A stretch of DNA of 17,764 nucleotides from CAZDDW01 sp964480695 (GCA_964480695.1 CAYZPO010000018.1:1-17764), one strand, 5' to 3'. Positions 7,368 to 14,721 are shown, counted from the stretch's first letter. The notes: a model not told the origin generated them from the sequence alone. Translations and numbers: made by a program.

Positions 7368-7400
7368 GAGGACCGGTCTTCGTGGACCGGTCTTCGTTTT
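7368..7400. terminator. Bidirectional intrinsic terminator
   Basis: Stem gaggaccggtc (7368-7378) pairs with gaccggtcttc (7385-7395), 11 bp with one G-U pair, around the loop ttcgtg. On the plus strand GTTTT follows; on the minus strand the hairpin is followed by ATCTTTTT. It separates convergent genes ending at 7347 and 7427. Confidence 0.85.
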
Positions 7401-7426
7401 GGCGAGTTTTACCTGAGAAGGTTTGT

Positions 7427-7795
7427 TCAGTTGTCGAGCAGAGGCTGGTTGGCAGCCATGATCTCGGTCAGCTCTTCTTCGGCAGCCTGGAGAATCACTA
7501 GGCGACAGGTAAAAAAGAGCGTGCCTGGTTGGGCGCTGTCGGTGATCTCTCTAGCTTGCTGGATCAGCAGGGAAAGTTCAGTAGTGCTCCTGGCTCGTTG
7601 GGCCTGAGCGATCAGATCCCGTAGCTGAGGGATATTGACCACTCCCACTCGGGCGCGTCGGCGATCGGCAATTTCTTGCGTGATCTGAACATCTGGCTCT
7701 GAGCACAGATTCTTTCTCGACACGATCAGACAGGCGAGAATGTCCTTGACCCCTTGAAGCTCTCGGGGGTCTTGAAGTGGTACGAACCAGTTCAT
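7427..7795 (-). CDS. GC-rich orphan: helical soluble protein, 122 aa
   Basis: The function is unknown. The protein is short, soluble and mostly helical, with no signal peptide: MNWFVPLQDPRELQGVKDIL, then IADRRRARVGVVNIPQLRDLIAQAQRA, then helices rich in Gln, Glu and Ala to the end. It is richer in G and C than its neighbours, like the secreted-protein gene at 5382 and the membrane protein at 15345. It has a minus-strand promoter (7850-7878) and a strong Shine-Dalgarno site (GGAGGT, 7799-7804), though the spacing of 3 bases to the ATG is short. It ends at a shared bidirectional terminator. A single-gene unit of unknown origin. Confidence 0.75.
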   Translation of the reverse strand: MNWFVPLQDPRELQGVKDILACLIVSRKNLCSEPDVQITQEIADRRRARVGVVNIPQLRDLIAQAQRARSTTELSLLIQQAREITDSAQPGTLFFTCRLVILQAAEEELTEIMAANQPLLDN

Positions 7796-7849
7796 GGGAC
7801 CTCCGAAATTAGCAGGGTTTCAAAACGCCCCCTTGTGGGACAAGGAAGC

Positions 7850-7878
7850 ACCTTAGCGAAAAATTAAATTGTTGTCAA
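7850..7878 (-). promoter_or_regulatory. Sigma70 promoter for the 122-aa gene
   Basis: Minus-strand TTGACA (7873-7878), 17-base spacer, TAAGGT (7850-7855). The -10 is imperfect. The site lies immediately after the smc stop codon. Confidence 0.6.
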
Positions 7879-7880
7879 CC

Positions 7881-10187
7881 CTACTCAGTGGCTTCATCTA
7901 GATTTACACTGAGTAAGTGACTAACACCGTCGTCGCCCATGGTTACTCCGTAGAGAACATCAGATTTTTCCATGGACGCGCGGTTGTGGGTGATAATAAT
8001 GAATTGAGTCAGTTTGGCTAGTTCCTCGACAATCGCAGCGTAGCGCAGGGTGTTGGCTTCATCTAGGGCAGCATCGACTTCGTCCAGGACAACGAATGGG
8101 GAAGGGTTGGTCGACATGATGGCAGCGACCAGAGCAATTGAGGTTAGAGAACGCTCACCACCAGATAGAAGGTTTAAGGCCTTCATTTTTTTACCCGGAG
8201 GTGTGGCCTGAATATCGATTCCAGTGATGGTATCTTTTCGTCCCTTAAGCCGTTCTTTAACTCGTTCAGCTGTAGTATCGGCTTCATGATGTTGACGTTC
8301 TTGTTCTGCTGTGTCCGAGGCATCACGATCTAACGTGACACCCTCTGGAGCACTGTCTTCGTTCTCTTCTTCAACCTCGTCTCGGGTCATCTTAACCAGC
8401 GAGCAAGAGCCGCCACCGAAAAGCAATTTGAAATAGCGTTGGAATTCACGGTTGATTTTTTTAAACGCTTCTTCGGACTGGGTATGAATCTTCTTGTCCA
8501 ACTCGTCAATAATTTTTTCCGTGGACTTAATGGCGTCTTTCAAATCTTTGACCTGTGAGTCCAAGAATTCATGTCGCTCGTGAATCTCATCATGCTCTTG
8601 CACGATCTCTGGATCAATCCCCCCAATCATTTCCATCTTATACTTCAGTTTCTGAATCTGCGGGTAAGCCTCGTCTGTATTGATTTTTTGCCTGCCCGCT
8701 GAAGCCTTGGCGAAGGCGGGTTTTTTTATTTCTTTAATCTGATCTCGCAACTCCTCATCCATTTCCCGATTCAAATTTTGATCCCGCTCTTCCAGTCGGG
8801 CCAATTCGATCTGAACCTGGTTACGTTCGTTACTTAAACCGTGTAACTGATTCTGCTTCTCGCGTAGCTCTCGCCCGATCTCAAACAGTTCAGTCCGCTG
8901 CTCCTTCTCAGTCTTAGCATGAGATTCCATTTGTTTTTCTAAACGCTTGAGCTCGTCCTCGACCGCGCTGCGTTCTTTCTGGGCTTCTTTGAGTTCAAGT
9001 GACAGACCAGGATCTGCCTTCATCTTGTCTGGAGCTGGTTTTTGCAAACGCTTAAGAAGTTTGGCAGAACGATCATGGATAGCCGTGGCCGCCTTAGGAT
9101 CTAAGGTCCCGACCTTAATTTGTTCAACCAGTTTTTCCTGATTTTCAGTGATTGATTTCAGTTCCTCAACAATTTGCGCCAGTGGCAGCGGAGTCCAAGC
9201 AGATTCAGCTTGGATTTTTTTCAGTTCGATCTCTTTTTGAGTTTCATACTCGCGGTCTCGGAATTCAGAGCGCTGGCGTTGTAGGTCGCGATATCTATTT
9301 TGCAGAGCCACCAAATCCTGATCAGTAGTTTCCTTTTCCTGATCTGCTTCTTCAATCTCAGCTGCCTTTTTCTCCAGCGAGCGGGTCTTGGCTTCTAAAG
9401 TCCGGCACTCAACATCCAGTTTGTCAAAATTGGTGCGCACGGTCTTAAGTTGGTCCTGCAGGTCCCACCACAGCGTTCCATAATATCCAAACTGCAGCTC
9501 GCGCAGTTCAGCCTCAACTTGCTCGCGCTTAGCCAAACGAGACACTTGACGCTTAAGCGATCTGAGTCGAGGGCCGATTTCATTCAGTACCAGCTCGACC
9601 TCTTCCAGATTTTCATAAGTCCGTTTCAACTTGAGCATTGACTCGTGTCGTTTAAGCTGGAACTGTTTTACACCAGTAGCGTCATCAAAAAAGCCTTTCC
9701 GCTCTTCAGGTGTAGAAACTAAAATATGATCAACCATTCCTTGGCCGATCACAGCATAAGATTTTTGTCCGACCCCAGCTTGAGCTAATAATAAATGAAT
9801 ATCAGCCAAGCGCGCCACCTTGCCGTTAAGTCGATATTCAGAGCCGCCATTACGATGTAACTTGCGCTTGATTTCCACTTGCGGAAATTCAATTGGCATG
9901 GCTCCGTCCTCGTTGTTGAAGGTCATGATCACCTCAGCAAAGCCAGAGCGAGCTCGTCCAGTAGAACCAGAAAAAATAACATCCTCGGATTTTTTTCCGC
10001 GGAGCAACTTAAGACTTTGTTCCCCCAGTGCCCAACGAATAGCGTCAGACAAGTTTGATTTTCCGCTCCCGTTAGGACCAACGATCGAGGTGATCGCGTG
10101 CCGGTCTTTTTTCGGAGCCGGAAACTTCAAAGCCGTTTTCTGAGCAAACGTCTTAAAGCCCTGGACCTCAAGCTTTTCTAGATACAT
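7881..10187 (-). CDS. smc: SMC-family chromosome segregation ATPase, short and hinge-less
   Basis: SMC ATPases form rod-shaped dimers that organise and segregate chromosomes. From ATG 10187 the protein has 768 residues; bacterial SMC usually has about 1,150-1,200. Head motifs are intact: MYLEKLEVQGFKTFAQKT at the start, Walker A GPNGSGKSN (37-45), the GVGQKSYAVIGQG segment, signature LSGGERSL (674-681), Walker B FVVLDEVDAALDEAN (698-712) and the ITHNR switch. Between the heads are short coiled coils (about 180-490). The middle (332-385, PLPLAQIVEELK...LKRLQKP) shows no Gly-rich hinge. An in-frame palindromic insert encodes PAFAKASAGRQ (490-500). I rejected the start at 10226 because the promoter -10 lies downstream of it. 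ScpA and ScpB genes are not in this window. Confidence 0.93.
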   Translation of the reverse strand: MYLEKLEVQGFKTFAQKTALKFPAPKKDRHAITSIVGPNGSGKSNLSDAIRWALGEQSLKLLRGKKSEDVIFSGSTGRARSGFAEVIMTFNNEDGAMPIEFPQVEIKRKLHRNGGSEYRLNGKVARLADIHLLLAQAGVGQKSYAVIGQGMVDHILVSTPEERKGFFDDATGVKQFQLKRHESMLKLKRTYENLEEVELVLNEIGPRLRSLKRQVSRLAKREQVEAELRELQFGYYGTLWWDLQDQLKTVRTNFDKLDVECRTLEAKTRSLEKKAAEIEEADQEKETTDQDLVALQNRYRDLQRQRSEFRDREYETQKEIELKKIQAESAWTPLPLAQIVEELKSITENQEKLVEQIKVGTLDPKAATAIHDRSAKLLKRLQKPAPDKMKADPGLSLELKEAQKERSAVEDELKRLEKQMESHAKTEKEQRTELFEIGRELREKQNQLHGLSNERNQVQIELARLEERDQNLNREMDEELRDQIKEIKKPAFAKASAGRQKINTDEAYPQIQKLKYKMEMIGGIDPEIVQEHDEIHERHEFLDSQVKDLKDAIKSTEKIIDELDKKIHTQSEEAFKKINREFQRYFKLLFGGGSCSLVKMTRDEVEEENEDSAPEGVTLDRDASDTAEQERQHHEADTTAERVKERLKGRKDTITGIDIQATPPGKKMKALNLLSGGERSLTSIALVAAIMSTNPSPFVVLDEVDAALDEANTLRYAAIVEELAKLTQFIIITHNRASMEKSDVLYGVTMGDDGVSHLLSVNLDEATE
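8691..8727. repeat. In-frame palindromic element inside smc
   Basis: The stretch cctgcccgctgaagccttgg and the following cgaaggcggg plus seven T bases can fold: CCCGC pairs with GCGGG, and GCCTT pairs with AAGGC around CGCC. On the minus strand it encodes KKPAFAKASAGRQK within the SMC coiled coil. From memory, near-identical peptides recur in unrelated Patescibacteria proteins, like Rickettsia palindromic elements; I cannot verify this here. On the plus strand it would resemble a terminator. Confidence 0.65.
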
Positions 10188-10197
10188 AACGCCCCTA

Positions 10198-10226
10198 ATT
10201 ATACCTTCTCTTGACGCTTTGTTCAA
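10198..10226 (-). promoter_or_regulatory. Sigma70 promoter for smc, near-leaderless
   Basis: Minus-strand TTGAAC (10221-10226), 17-base spacer, TATAAT (10198-10203). Ten bases separate the -10 from the smc ATG, so the mRNA would have a leader of only a few bases. It overlaps the divergent promoter of the DHH gene. Confidence 0.75.
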
Positions 10227-10239
10227 TTGGGGGTAAGCT
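10211..10239 (+). promoter_or_regulatory. Sigma70 promoter for the DHH gene, overlapping the smc promoter
   Basis: TTGACG (10211-10216), 17-base spacer, TAAGCT (10234-10239), with the ATG 12 bases after the -10. Its -35 lies inside the smc promoter spacer, so polymerase should occupy only one of the two at a time. Confidence 0.6.
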
Positions 10240-10251
10240 CTGTTCTTCGTT

Positions 10252-11199
10252 ATGGAAGCATTAAAACACCAGCAAATTCAAGGAGCGATTGAGCAGGCTA
10301 AGCACGTGCTGATTTTGCCTGATGAAAGTATTGACGGTGACAGCTTGGGCTCGGCTTTGGCTCTGTACCGATATCTTGATCGTTTAGGCAAGCAGACAAC
10401 GATCGTATGTGCTGAAGAAATTCCGGAAAAATACCAGTTTTTGAATCATACTGAAGAGTGTTCATCCGATTCTGATCGATTGAATGACCAGAGTATTGAT
10501 CTGGTTATTTTTGTTGATTGTTCTCGACCTGATTATGTTGCGGATAGACTTGGTAACCTGCCTCGTCGGGTACCAGTGATTAACATTGATCATCATGATT
10601 CAAACCAGCTATACGGAGATATCGCTCAGGTTGATACTGACTCAGCTTCTACGACTGAGATTGTGCATCGTTTTTTCAAAGAAGTGAACGCGGTAGTTGA
10701 TCCTGAAATGGCCACAGCTCTGTTGACTGGAATTTATTACGACACAACTGTGTTTTCTAACAAATCAACTCGTGAACGTTCGCTAGCCATTGCAGCTGAA
10801 CTCTTTATGTCCGGAGCCCGGGTACAAGAAGTGGTGCGATATTTGCAGCTTAATCGTTCATTGGCAATTTTGAAATTATGGGGTCTGGCTTTTGAGCGAC
10901 TGGTTAAACACCCAGAACTTGATGTTGTGACTACTTGGATCACTGAGCAGGATGTCTTGGAAATTGGTGGGGGTGATCTTGAAGGACTAGACGGCTTTAC
11001 TAACTTTTTACACGGAGTGATTGATGCCGACACAGTGGTCTTTTTACGAGAAGCAGAGGATGGGGTGCGGGGTAGTTTACGGACCATGACCGGGGACGTA
11101 GCCGCCTTAGCTCGAACGTTCGGTGGAGGCGGGCATGCTAAGGCAGCTGGCTTTTTCCTTCCCGGAGCCAAACTTAACAAAAATGGTAAATTATGCTAA
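10252..11199 (+). CDS. DHH/DHHA1 phosphoesterase (NrnA-like nanoRNase/pAp phosphatase)
   Basis: Members of this family hydrolyse short oligoribonucleotides, pAp or cyclic dinucleotides using Mn2+. The 315-residue length fits NrnA. Motif I is DESIDGDSLGS (24-34), motif II VDC (88-90), motif III IDHHDSN (112-118), and the next metal-site region reads TGIYYDTTVFSNKST (159-173). The DHHA1 substrate loop GGGGHAKAAGF is at 291-301. Asp24 stands where motif I usually has a metal-binding His (HxNPDGD), which may change metal use. The gene starts 12 bases after a -10 box, suggesting a nearly leaderless mRNA, and is followed 12 bases later by clpP. Substrate cannot be assigned from sequence. Confidence 0.9.
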   Translation: MEALKHQQIQGAIEQAKHVLILPDESIDGDSLGSALALYRYLDRLGKQTTIVCAEEIPEKYQFLNHTEECSSDSDRLNDQSIDLVIFVDCSRPDYVADRLGNLPRRVPVINIDHHDSNQLYGDIAQVDTDSASTTEIVHRFFKEVNAVVDPEMATALLTGIYYDTTVFSNKSTRERSLAIAAELFMSGARVQEVVRYLQLNRSLAILKLWGLAFERLVKHPELDVVTTWITEQDVLEIGGGDLEGLDGFTNFLHGVIDADTVVFLREAEDGVRGSLRTMTGDVAALARTFGGGGHAKAAGFFLPGAKLNKNGKLC

Positions 11200-11202
11200 T
11201 CT
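11174..11202 (+). promoter_or_regulatory. Possible internal promoter for clpP
   Basis: TTAACA (11174-11179), 17-base spacer, TAATCT (11197-11202), overlapping the end of the DHH gene. The ATG of clpP follows 9 bases after the -10, matching the short-leader pattern of smc and hsp20. No Shine-Dalgarno site precedes clpP, which supports a leaderless start. Confidence 0.5.
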
Positions 11203-11211
11203 AGCGTTACT

Positions 11212-11826
11212 ATGAATGACAAAATACCAAATTATGAGATTAAATCACAGGTCCTAGTGCCGACCGTGATTGAAAAAACCCACATGGGAGAGCGGGCTTA
11301 TGATATTTATTCACGTCTGCTTAAAGATCGAATTATCTTTTTAGGCACTCCGATTGATGACATGGTGGCTAACACCATTATTGCCCAGCTACTCTTTTTA
11401 GAGAGTCAGGACAATAAGAAAGATATTAAACTTTACATTAACTCGCCAGGCGGTTCGGTTTCAGCTGGGTTAGCGATTTATGATGCCATGCAGTACGTTA
11501 AGCCTGATGTGTCCACGATTTGTGTTGGTTTAGCTGCTTCTATGGGAGCTGTACTTTTGGCTGGTGGGGCAGAGGGCAAGCGTCTGGCTTTACCTAACTC
11601 TGAGATCATGATTCATCAGGTGTTGGGTGGAGTAGAAGGGCAGGCTACTGATATTAAGATTCACGCTGAGCGTATTTTAAAGATCAAGGATCGTTTGAAT
11701 CACATTCTGGCCGATCACACTGGTCAACCAATTAAGACAGTTGAAAAAGATACTGATCGAGATAATTTTATGGATCCAGTTGATGCAGTAAAATACGGCT
11801 TAATTGATACAGTAATCAAAGCTTAA
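11212..11826 (+). CDS. clpP: ATP-dependent Clp protease proteolytic subunit
   Basis: ClpP forms the tetradecameric serine-protease chamber fed by AAA+ unfoldases such as ClpX or ClpC. The 204-residue protein shows the catalytic Ser110 in GLAASMGAVL, His135 in MIHQVLGG and Asp184 in TDRDNFM. The spacings (25 and 49 residues) equal those of E. coli ClpP. YINSPGGSVSAGLAIYD (75-91) is the standard oxyanion and substrate strand. The N-terminus (VLVPTVIEKTHMGERAYDIYSRLL) is typical, with a short propeptide possible. It lies directly after the DHH gene, either co-transcribed or from the internal promoter at 11174. No unfoldase gene is present in this window. Confidence 0.97.
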   Translation: MNDKIPNYEIKSQVLVPTVIEKTHMGERAYDIYSRLLKDRIIFLGTPIDDMVANTIIAQLLFLESQDNKKDIKLYINSPGGSVSAGLAIYDAMQYVKPDVSTICVGLAASMGAVLLAGGAEGKRLALPNSEIMIHQVLGGVEGQATDIKIHAERILKIKDRLNHILADHTGQPIKTVEKDTDRDNFMDPVDAVKYGLIDTVIKA

Positions 11827-11884
11827 GTTAAGCTTAATAGTCGTTGTCAATATAAATTGACAGAAACAAAAACTAAAATAAGGT

Positions 11885-11935
11885 AAAAAATCGTGTTTCC
11901 TTAAATTTTGTCAACGGGGGATGACACGGTTTTTT
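11885..11935 (+). terminator. Terminator after clpP (long-loop hairpin)
   Basis: AAAAAATCGTGT (11885-11896) pairs with ACACGGTTTTTT (11924-11935), 12 bp with one G-U pair, closing a 27-base loop and ending in six T. It probably ends the DHH-clpP transcript. The large loop is unusual. The palindrome TGTCAAT-ATAA-ATTGACA lies upstream at 11845-11862. Confidence 0.65.
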
Positions 11936-11944
11936 AGCTTATTC

Positions 11945-11973
11945 TTGACAATATTTAGAATAACTGTTAGAAT
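11945..11973 (+). promoter_or_regulatory. Sigma70 promoter for the structured RNA
   Basis: TTGACA (11945-11950), 17-base spacer, TAGAAT (11968-11973). Transcription would begin near 11980, just before the closing stem of the RNA; no ORF follows. Confidence 0.75.
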
Positions 11974-11979
11974 TCATTG

Positions 11980-12125
11980 TCAAATCAAAAACCCGTCGTA
12001 GATAGCAACCTGCAGGCACGACAAGCATGGGGTTTCAATGGATGGCATGATCAGGTCTCCGGACTCGATCTGACCACTTTTTGAAACTTCTTGCCTGCAG
12101 CTTACCGTCTACGACGGGCTTTTTT
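11980..12125 (+). ncRNA. Rod-like structured small RNA, unassigned (6S-like?)
   Basis: Four nested helices form one long rod. H1: CCCGTCGTAGA (11992-12002) pairs with 12108-12118, 11 bp perfect. A 7x7 internal loop follows. H2: CTGCAGGCA (12010-12018) pairs with 12092-12100, 9 bp perfect. An asymmetric loop of about 12-13 by 3-4 bases comes next. H3: GGTTTCAA (12031-12038) pairs with 12081-12088. The apical hairpin 12049-12070 carries a C(UCCG)G tetraloop, a UNCG type. H1 is followed by six T, so it doubles as an intrinsic terminator. A promoter precedes it and no coding frame of note lies inside. The long rod with a central asymmetric bubble recalls 6S RNA, but I cannot assign a family; SRP, tmRNA and RNase P signatures are absent. 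Confidence 0.75.
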
Positions 12126-12163
12126 GATCTTACGTTTTCTTTTTAAGTGTGCCAAGTGGATAA

Positions 12164-14083
12164 CTATTCTTCTGTCTGTTCCTCAGTTTCTAAGTTCTCG
12201 AGTTCTTCAGTTTCTTCCTCCTCTGCCTCTGGATCAATCCCAACAAGACAGATTTCTGGCAACGATCGATAGTGTGATGAATACTCGGTTTCCTCAACTT
12301 CACCATCAGGACGTTCAATGTAATAAGTGAAGTTAGCATTAGCTCCAATGTACGCATGCTGACACTCTTCTTCACCTGGTTCAAGATCTTCTGTATCAAC
12401 ATACTCAGTTTCTCCATAACCGATCCAACTAGTTACTGTTGGTGGGGTGTAGTAACCATTGCGTCCGTCGTTTGTGCCCCAGAAAGTGAAAGTTAACGTA
12501 TAGGTTGAAGTGTCAACGTAAGTGGTGAACAGAACATAATTCCCACTGTCATTCAGAAAGCGAAAGTCAGGGGCAGGATCGTAGATCGTGGCGTCAGTTC
12601 CTGGGTTACCATTGGTCGGATCGTTGTAGTAGGATACGACCAAAGAATGATTTGAGCGTTGAGTCACGGGCAGGCCTGAGTTCATGGTTGTGCGGAAGGT
12701 AGTCGTTCCTATTTGACATAAACCACCACCAACTTCTGGTTCAATCTTGTCTCCACGAATCACCAGCTCTGGCAGATAACCATCTTCGACTGTGAATGGC
12801 TTCAAGGCTTCCAGTAATGAGAATTCCTCGTCCGGGGCAATGAGTAAACCGTTCAGTTTCGAAGCTCCATGTTTGATATTCAGGATGCGGTTGTAAGGAC
12901 TACCACGAAAGTCTGAAGTTCCGACTCCTAGAACTTCATTGATTCCCAGATCATTGACCTGGTCAGTGGTCACACGTGGTTCGATAATTTCAATCACAAT
13001 CTCTGCTTCAGTTTCTCCAGCTTCCCAAGCATCAGCCATGGCTAGTAAGGTTTCTTCTCGTTGCAGCTCGATTCCATCATGGCTGCCAACAAAGTTTGTG
13101 ACTCGAGAATTACTCATGGCGAAATGAGCGTCCTGAGCTTCGATCTCAACTTCAGCCGCAATGGCGTCCAGGTGAACCTGCATCATGGATTGATTCAGAC
13201 TTAATCTGATTGTGTCTTCGTAAACTTGTGGTTCCAGAGCGGACGCAATAGTTGCGGCTAGGAGCTCCCATTCAAGTTCTTCTTCAGAATAAGTCAGAAT
13301 ATAAGGCGCCTGTTCTAAGATTGTTCGAGCGTTTGCGAGCAGGTTCTCTGCTTTGGTTACTGAGATATCAGCTTCAGAAAAATCAGTCAGGAGCTTGATT
13401 GGAGACAAAGAGAAAGCGTTGAACATACTGACATAGGATTGAGTCAGGTGGTCTATGTCATAAACCACGCCCGGACTGTCCTCAGTTATCTCGATTACCC
13501 ATTCTCTCCCGGTCCAAGTGATTTCATATCCGGCATTAATCGGTGGCTCAGCCAGTTCAGGAAAGGTGTCCAGGATCTCAGTTTCAATTCGGTCGGTATG
13601 TACAGTTTTCGGAATATTCAGCTGTGGACGAGCGACTGCGACCCAGGCCAGGAGTAAAGCATCCAGAGCTGGATTGTCATGATGGTAATTTTCATAAGCT
13701 GCAGCTATAGCAGTATCGATATCAAAGTCAACGTAGTCTTGAGCTACATCAGGATCCTCGGCCCCGAAAGAGGTCAAAGGGATATTGGCTGTTTCACCCT
13801 CATAAACAATGTCTAGTCCCTGATTGAGTAAAGTGTCGACTTCGTCGTACAACATTTCTCGAGCCGTGTCCTGATCCAGGCCACCGACACTAAAGGGTCC
13901 AATTTTAATTCCGGGACCGATCACTCCGGCGTACATTTGTGAGCCAGCGTAAGCTGTGGCAGTCAAAAGCAGTCCCAGGATAATCACAAACAAACCAATG
14001 CGCCAAAGCCACTTCCAAAACACCCGCGCGGGTTTATCCGGGGGCGTTTGATTTTCAATCATGTTCTCGATTTCATCGATCAC
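12164..14083 (-). CDS. VanW-family membrane-anchored cell-wall protein, 639 aa
   Basis: VanW-domain proteins of the YoaR type are envelope proteins with peptidoglycan-binding-like modules; their exact reaction is unknown. Residues 1-26 are cytoplasmic, 27-48 a transmembrane helix (LFVIILGLLLTATAYAG), and the rest is outside. IGPFSVGGLDQDTAREML (61-78) opens the first putative peptidoglycan-binding module (PG_binding_4 type), with a second at roughly 220-380. The VanW domain (about 385-540) contains FRGSPYNRILNIKHGASKLNG and GGGLCQIGTTTFRT (452-465). A beta-rich region (541-615) and a Glu-rich tail (618-639) end the protein. The start is GTG 14083; GGAGG lies 11 bases upstream at the end of the DUF3006-like gene. 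It is probably the last gene of the hsp20 transcript. No terminator was seen after 12164. Confidence 0.9.
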   Translation of the reverse strand: MIDEIENMIENQTPPDKPARVFWKWLWRIGLFVIILGLLLTATAYAGSQMYAGVIGPGIKIGPFSVGGLDQDTAREMLYDEVDTLLNQGLDIVYEGETANIPLTSFGAEDPDVAQDYVDFDIDTAIAAAYENYHHDNPALDALLLAWVAVARPQLNIPKTVHTDRIETEILDTFPELAEPPINAGYEITWTGREWVIEITEDSPGVVYDIDHLTQSYVSMFNAFSLSPIKLLTDFSEADISVTKAENLLANARTILEQAPYILTYSEEELEWELLAATIASALEPQVYEDTIRLSLNQSMMQVHLDAIAAEVEIEAQDAHFAMSNSRVTNFVGSHDGIELQREETLLAMADAWEAGETEAEIVIEIIEPRVTTDQVNDLGINEVLGVGTSDFRGSPYNRILNIKHGASKLNGLLIAPDEEFSLLEALKPFTVEDGYLPELVIRGDKIEPEVGGGLCQIGTTTFRTTMNSGLPVTQRSNHSLVVSYYNDPTNGNPGTDATIYDPAPDFRFLNDSGNYVLFTTYVDTSTYTLTFTFWGTNDGRNGYYTPPTVTSWIGYGETEYVDTEDLEPGEEECQHAYIGANANFTYYIERPDGEVEETEYSSHYRSLPEICLVGIDPEAEEEETEELENLETEEQTEE

Positions 14084-14087
14084 AAAA

Positions 14088-14315
14088 TTATTTTCCTCCT
14101 AAGAGTTCGTTTAAAACTTGTTTAGCAAAACGTTCGCGTTCACTAGCTACATCTTGGTCTGAGAAAATAGCCAAGTGAACAGCTCCACCGACAGTGACAT
14201 TGTCTGAGAGCATGGATTTTGGAACACGTAAGCGTTGGTTGTCATCAGTCACCAATACTGCAGTGTCGTCTTTGAACTCTTCGATTGTGGCCTCTAAAGT
14301 GTAAGGTAAGGACAT
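14088..14315 (-). CDS. DUF3006-like small protein, 75 aa
   Basis: The family has no known function. The pattern is a beta-strand domain: YTLEATIEEFKDDTAVLVTDDNQRLRVPKSMLSDNVTVGGAVHLAIFSD, close to the DUF3006 pattern (strand, AVL, LxVPxxxLP, then G). A charged helix (ASERERFAKQVLNELLGGK) completes it. I chose ATG 14315, one base after the hsp20 stop, over an ATG at 14339 inside hsp20, because the domain begins right after it. Spacing of one base upstream and four bases to the VanW start indicate an operon. Its last codons contain the GGAGG that may serve as ribosome-binding site for the VanW gene. Confidence 0.75.
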   Translation of the reverse strand: MSLPYTLEATIEEFKDDTAVLVTDDNQRLRVPKSMLSDNVTVGGAVHLAIFSDQDVASERERFAKQVLNELLGGK

Positions 14316-14316
14316 A

Positions 14317-14712
14317 TTAATCAATTTCTTTGACTTCAACAGTTGAGGTCGTTTTAGTTTTGGGTAAGGTAATAGTTAGAATCCCATTCTTCATTGTTGC
14401 TTTGGCTTTGTCAGGATTAACGTGAGCTGGTAGTACAACAGAACGAGAAAAGCCACCCCAATGACATTCTTGGATATGAGTAGTCGCTGTTTCAGATTCT
14501 TTACAATCAATCTTGCGCTCGCCACGGATTGTGACTGTGTCAGAGGTGATAGAGACATCAAGCTCTTTGGAATCCACACCAGCAATAGCTGAACGGATGA
14601 TAATTTGTTTTTCTTCCTCGACCACATCAACCGCAAGCTGGCCTTCGTCAGACGAAGCCCATTCAGCATCAGTTATCCACGGAATTGTGTTGGTTGAGTC
14701 ATCTGTGCTCAT
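14317..14712 (-). CDS. Small heat-shock protein, Hsp20/alpha-crystallin family
   Basis: Hsp20 proteins are ATP-independent chaperones that hold unfolding proteins for later refolding. From ATG 14712 the protein has 131 residues. The alpha-crystallin domain (about 25-120) begins GQLAVDVVEEEKQIIIRSAIAGV, continues LDVSITSDTVTIRGERK and FSRSVVLPAHVNPDKAKATMKNGILTITLPK, all standard for the family; the C-terminal tail is TKTTSTVEVKEID, where VEV may serve as the IxI-type assembly motif. Start 14712 is preferred over the upstream ATG at 14733 because a TATAAT lies 9 bases upstream of it. The mRNA would therefore be nearly leaderless. I see no CIRCE or HrcA operator. Confidence 0.93.
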   Translation of the reverse strand: MSTDDSTNTIPWITDAEWASSDEGQLAVDVVEEEKQIIIRSAIAGVDSKELDVSITSDTVTIRGERKIDCKESETATTHIQECHWGGFSRSVVLPAHVNPDKAKATMKNGILTITLPKTKTTSTVEVKEID

Positions 14713-14721
14713 AATATTTGA

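Noticed and set aside
10188..10226. Upstream smc start adding 13 residues
   Set aside because: The promoter -10 lies within this stretch, and SMC proteins start at MYLEKLEVQGFK.
11980..12125. SRP RNA, tmRNA or RNase P RNA
   Set aside because: The SRP GGAA/AGCAG apical motif, the tmRNA tRNA-like ends and the RNase P conserved regions are all absent.
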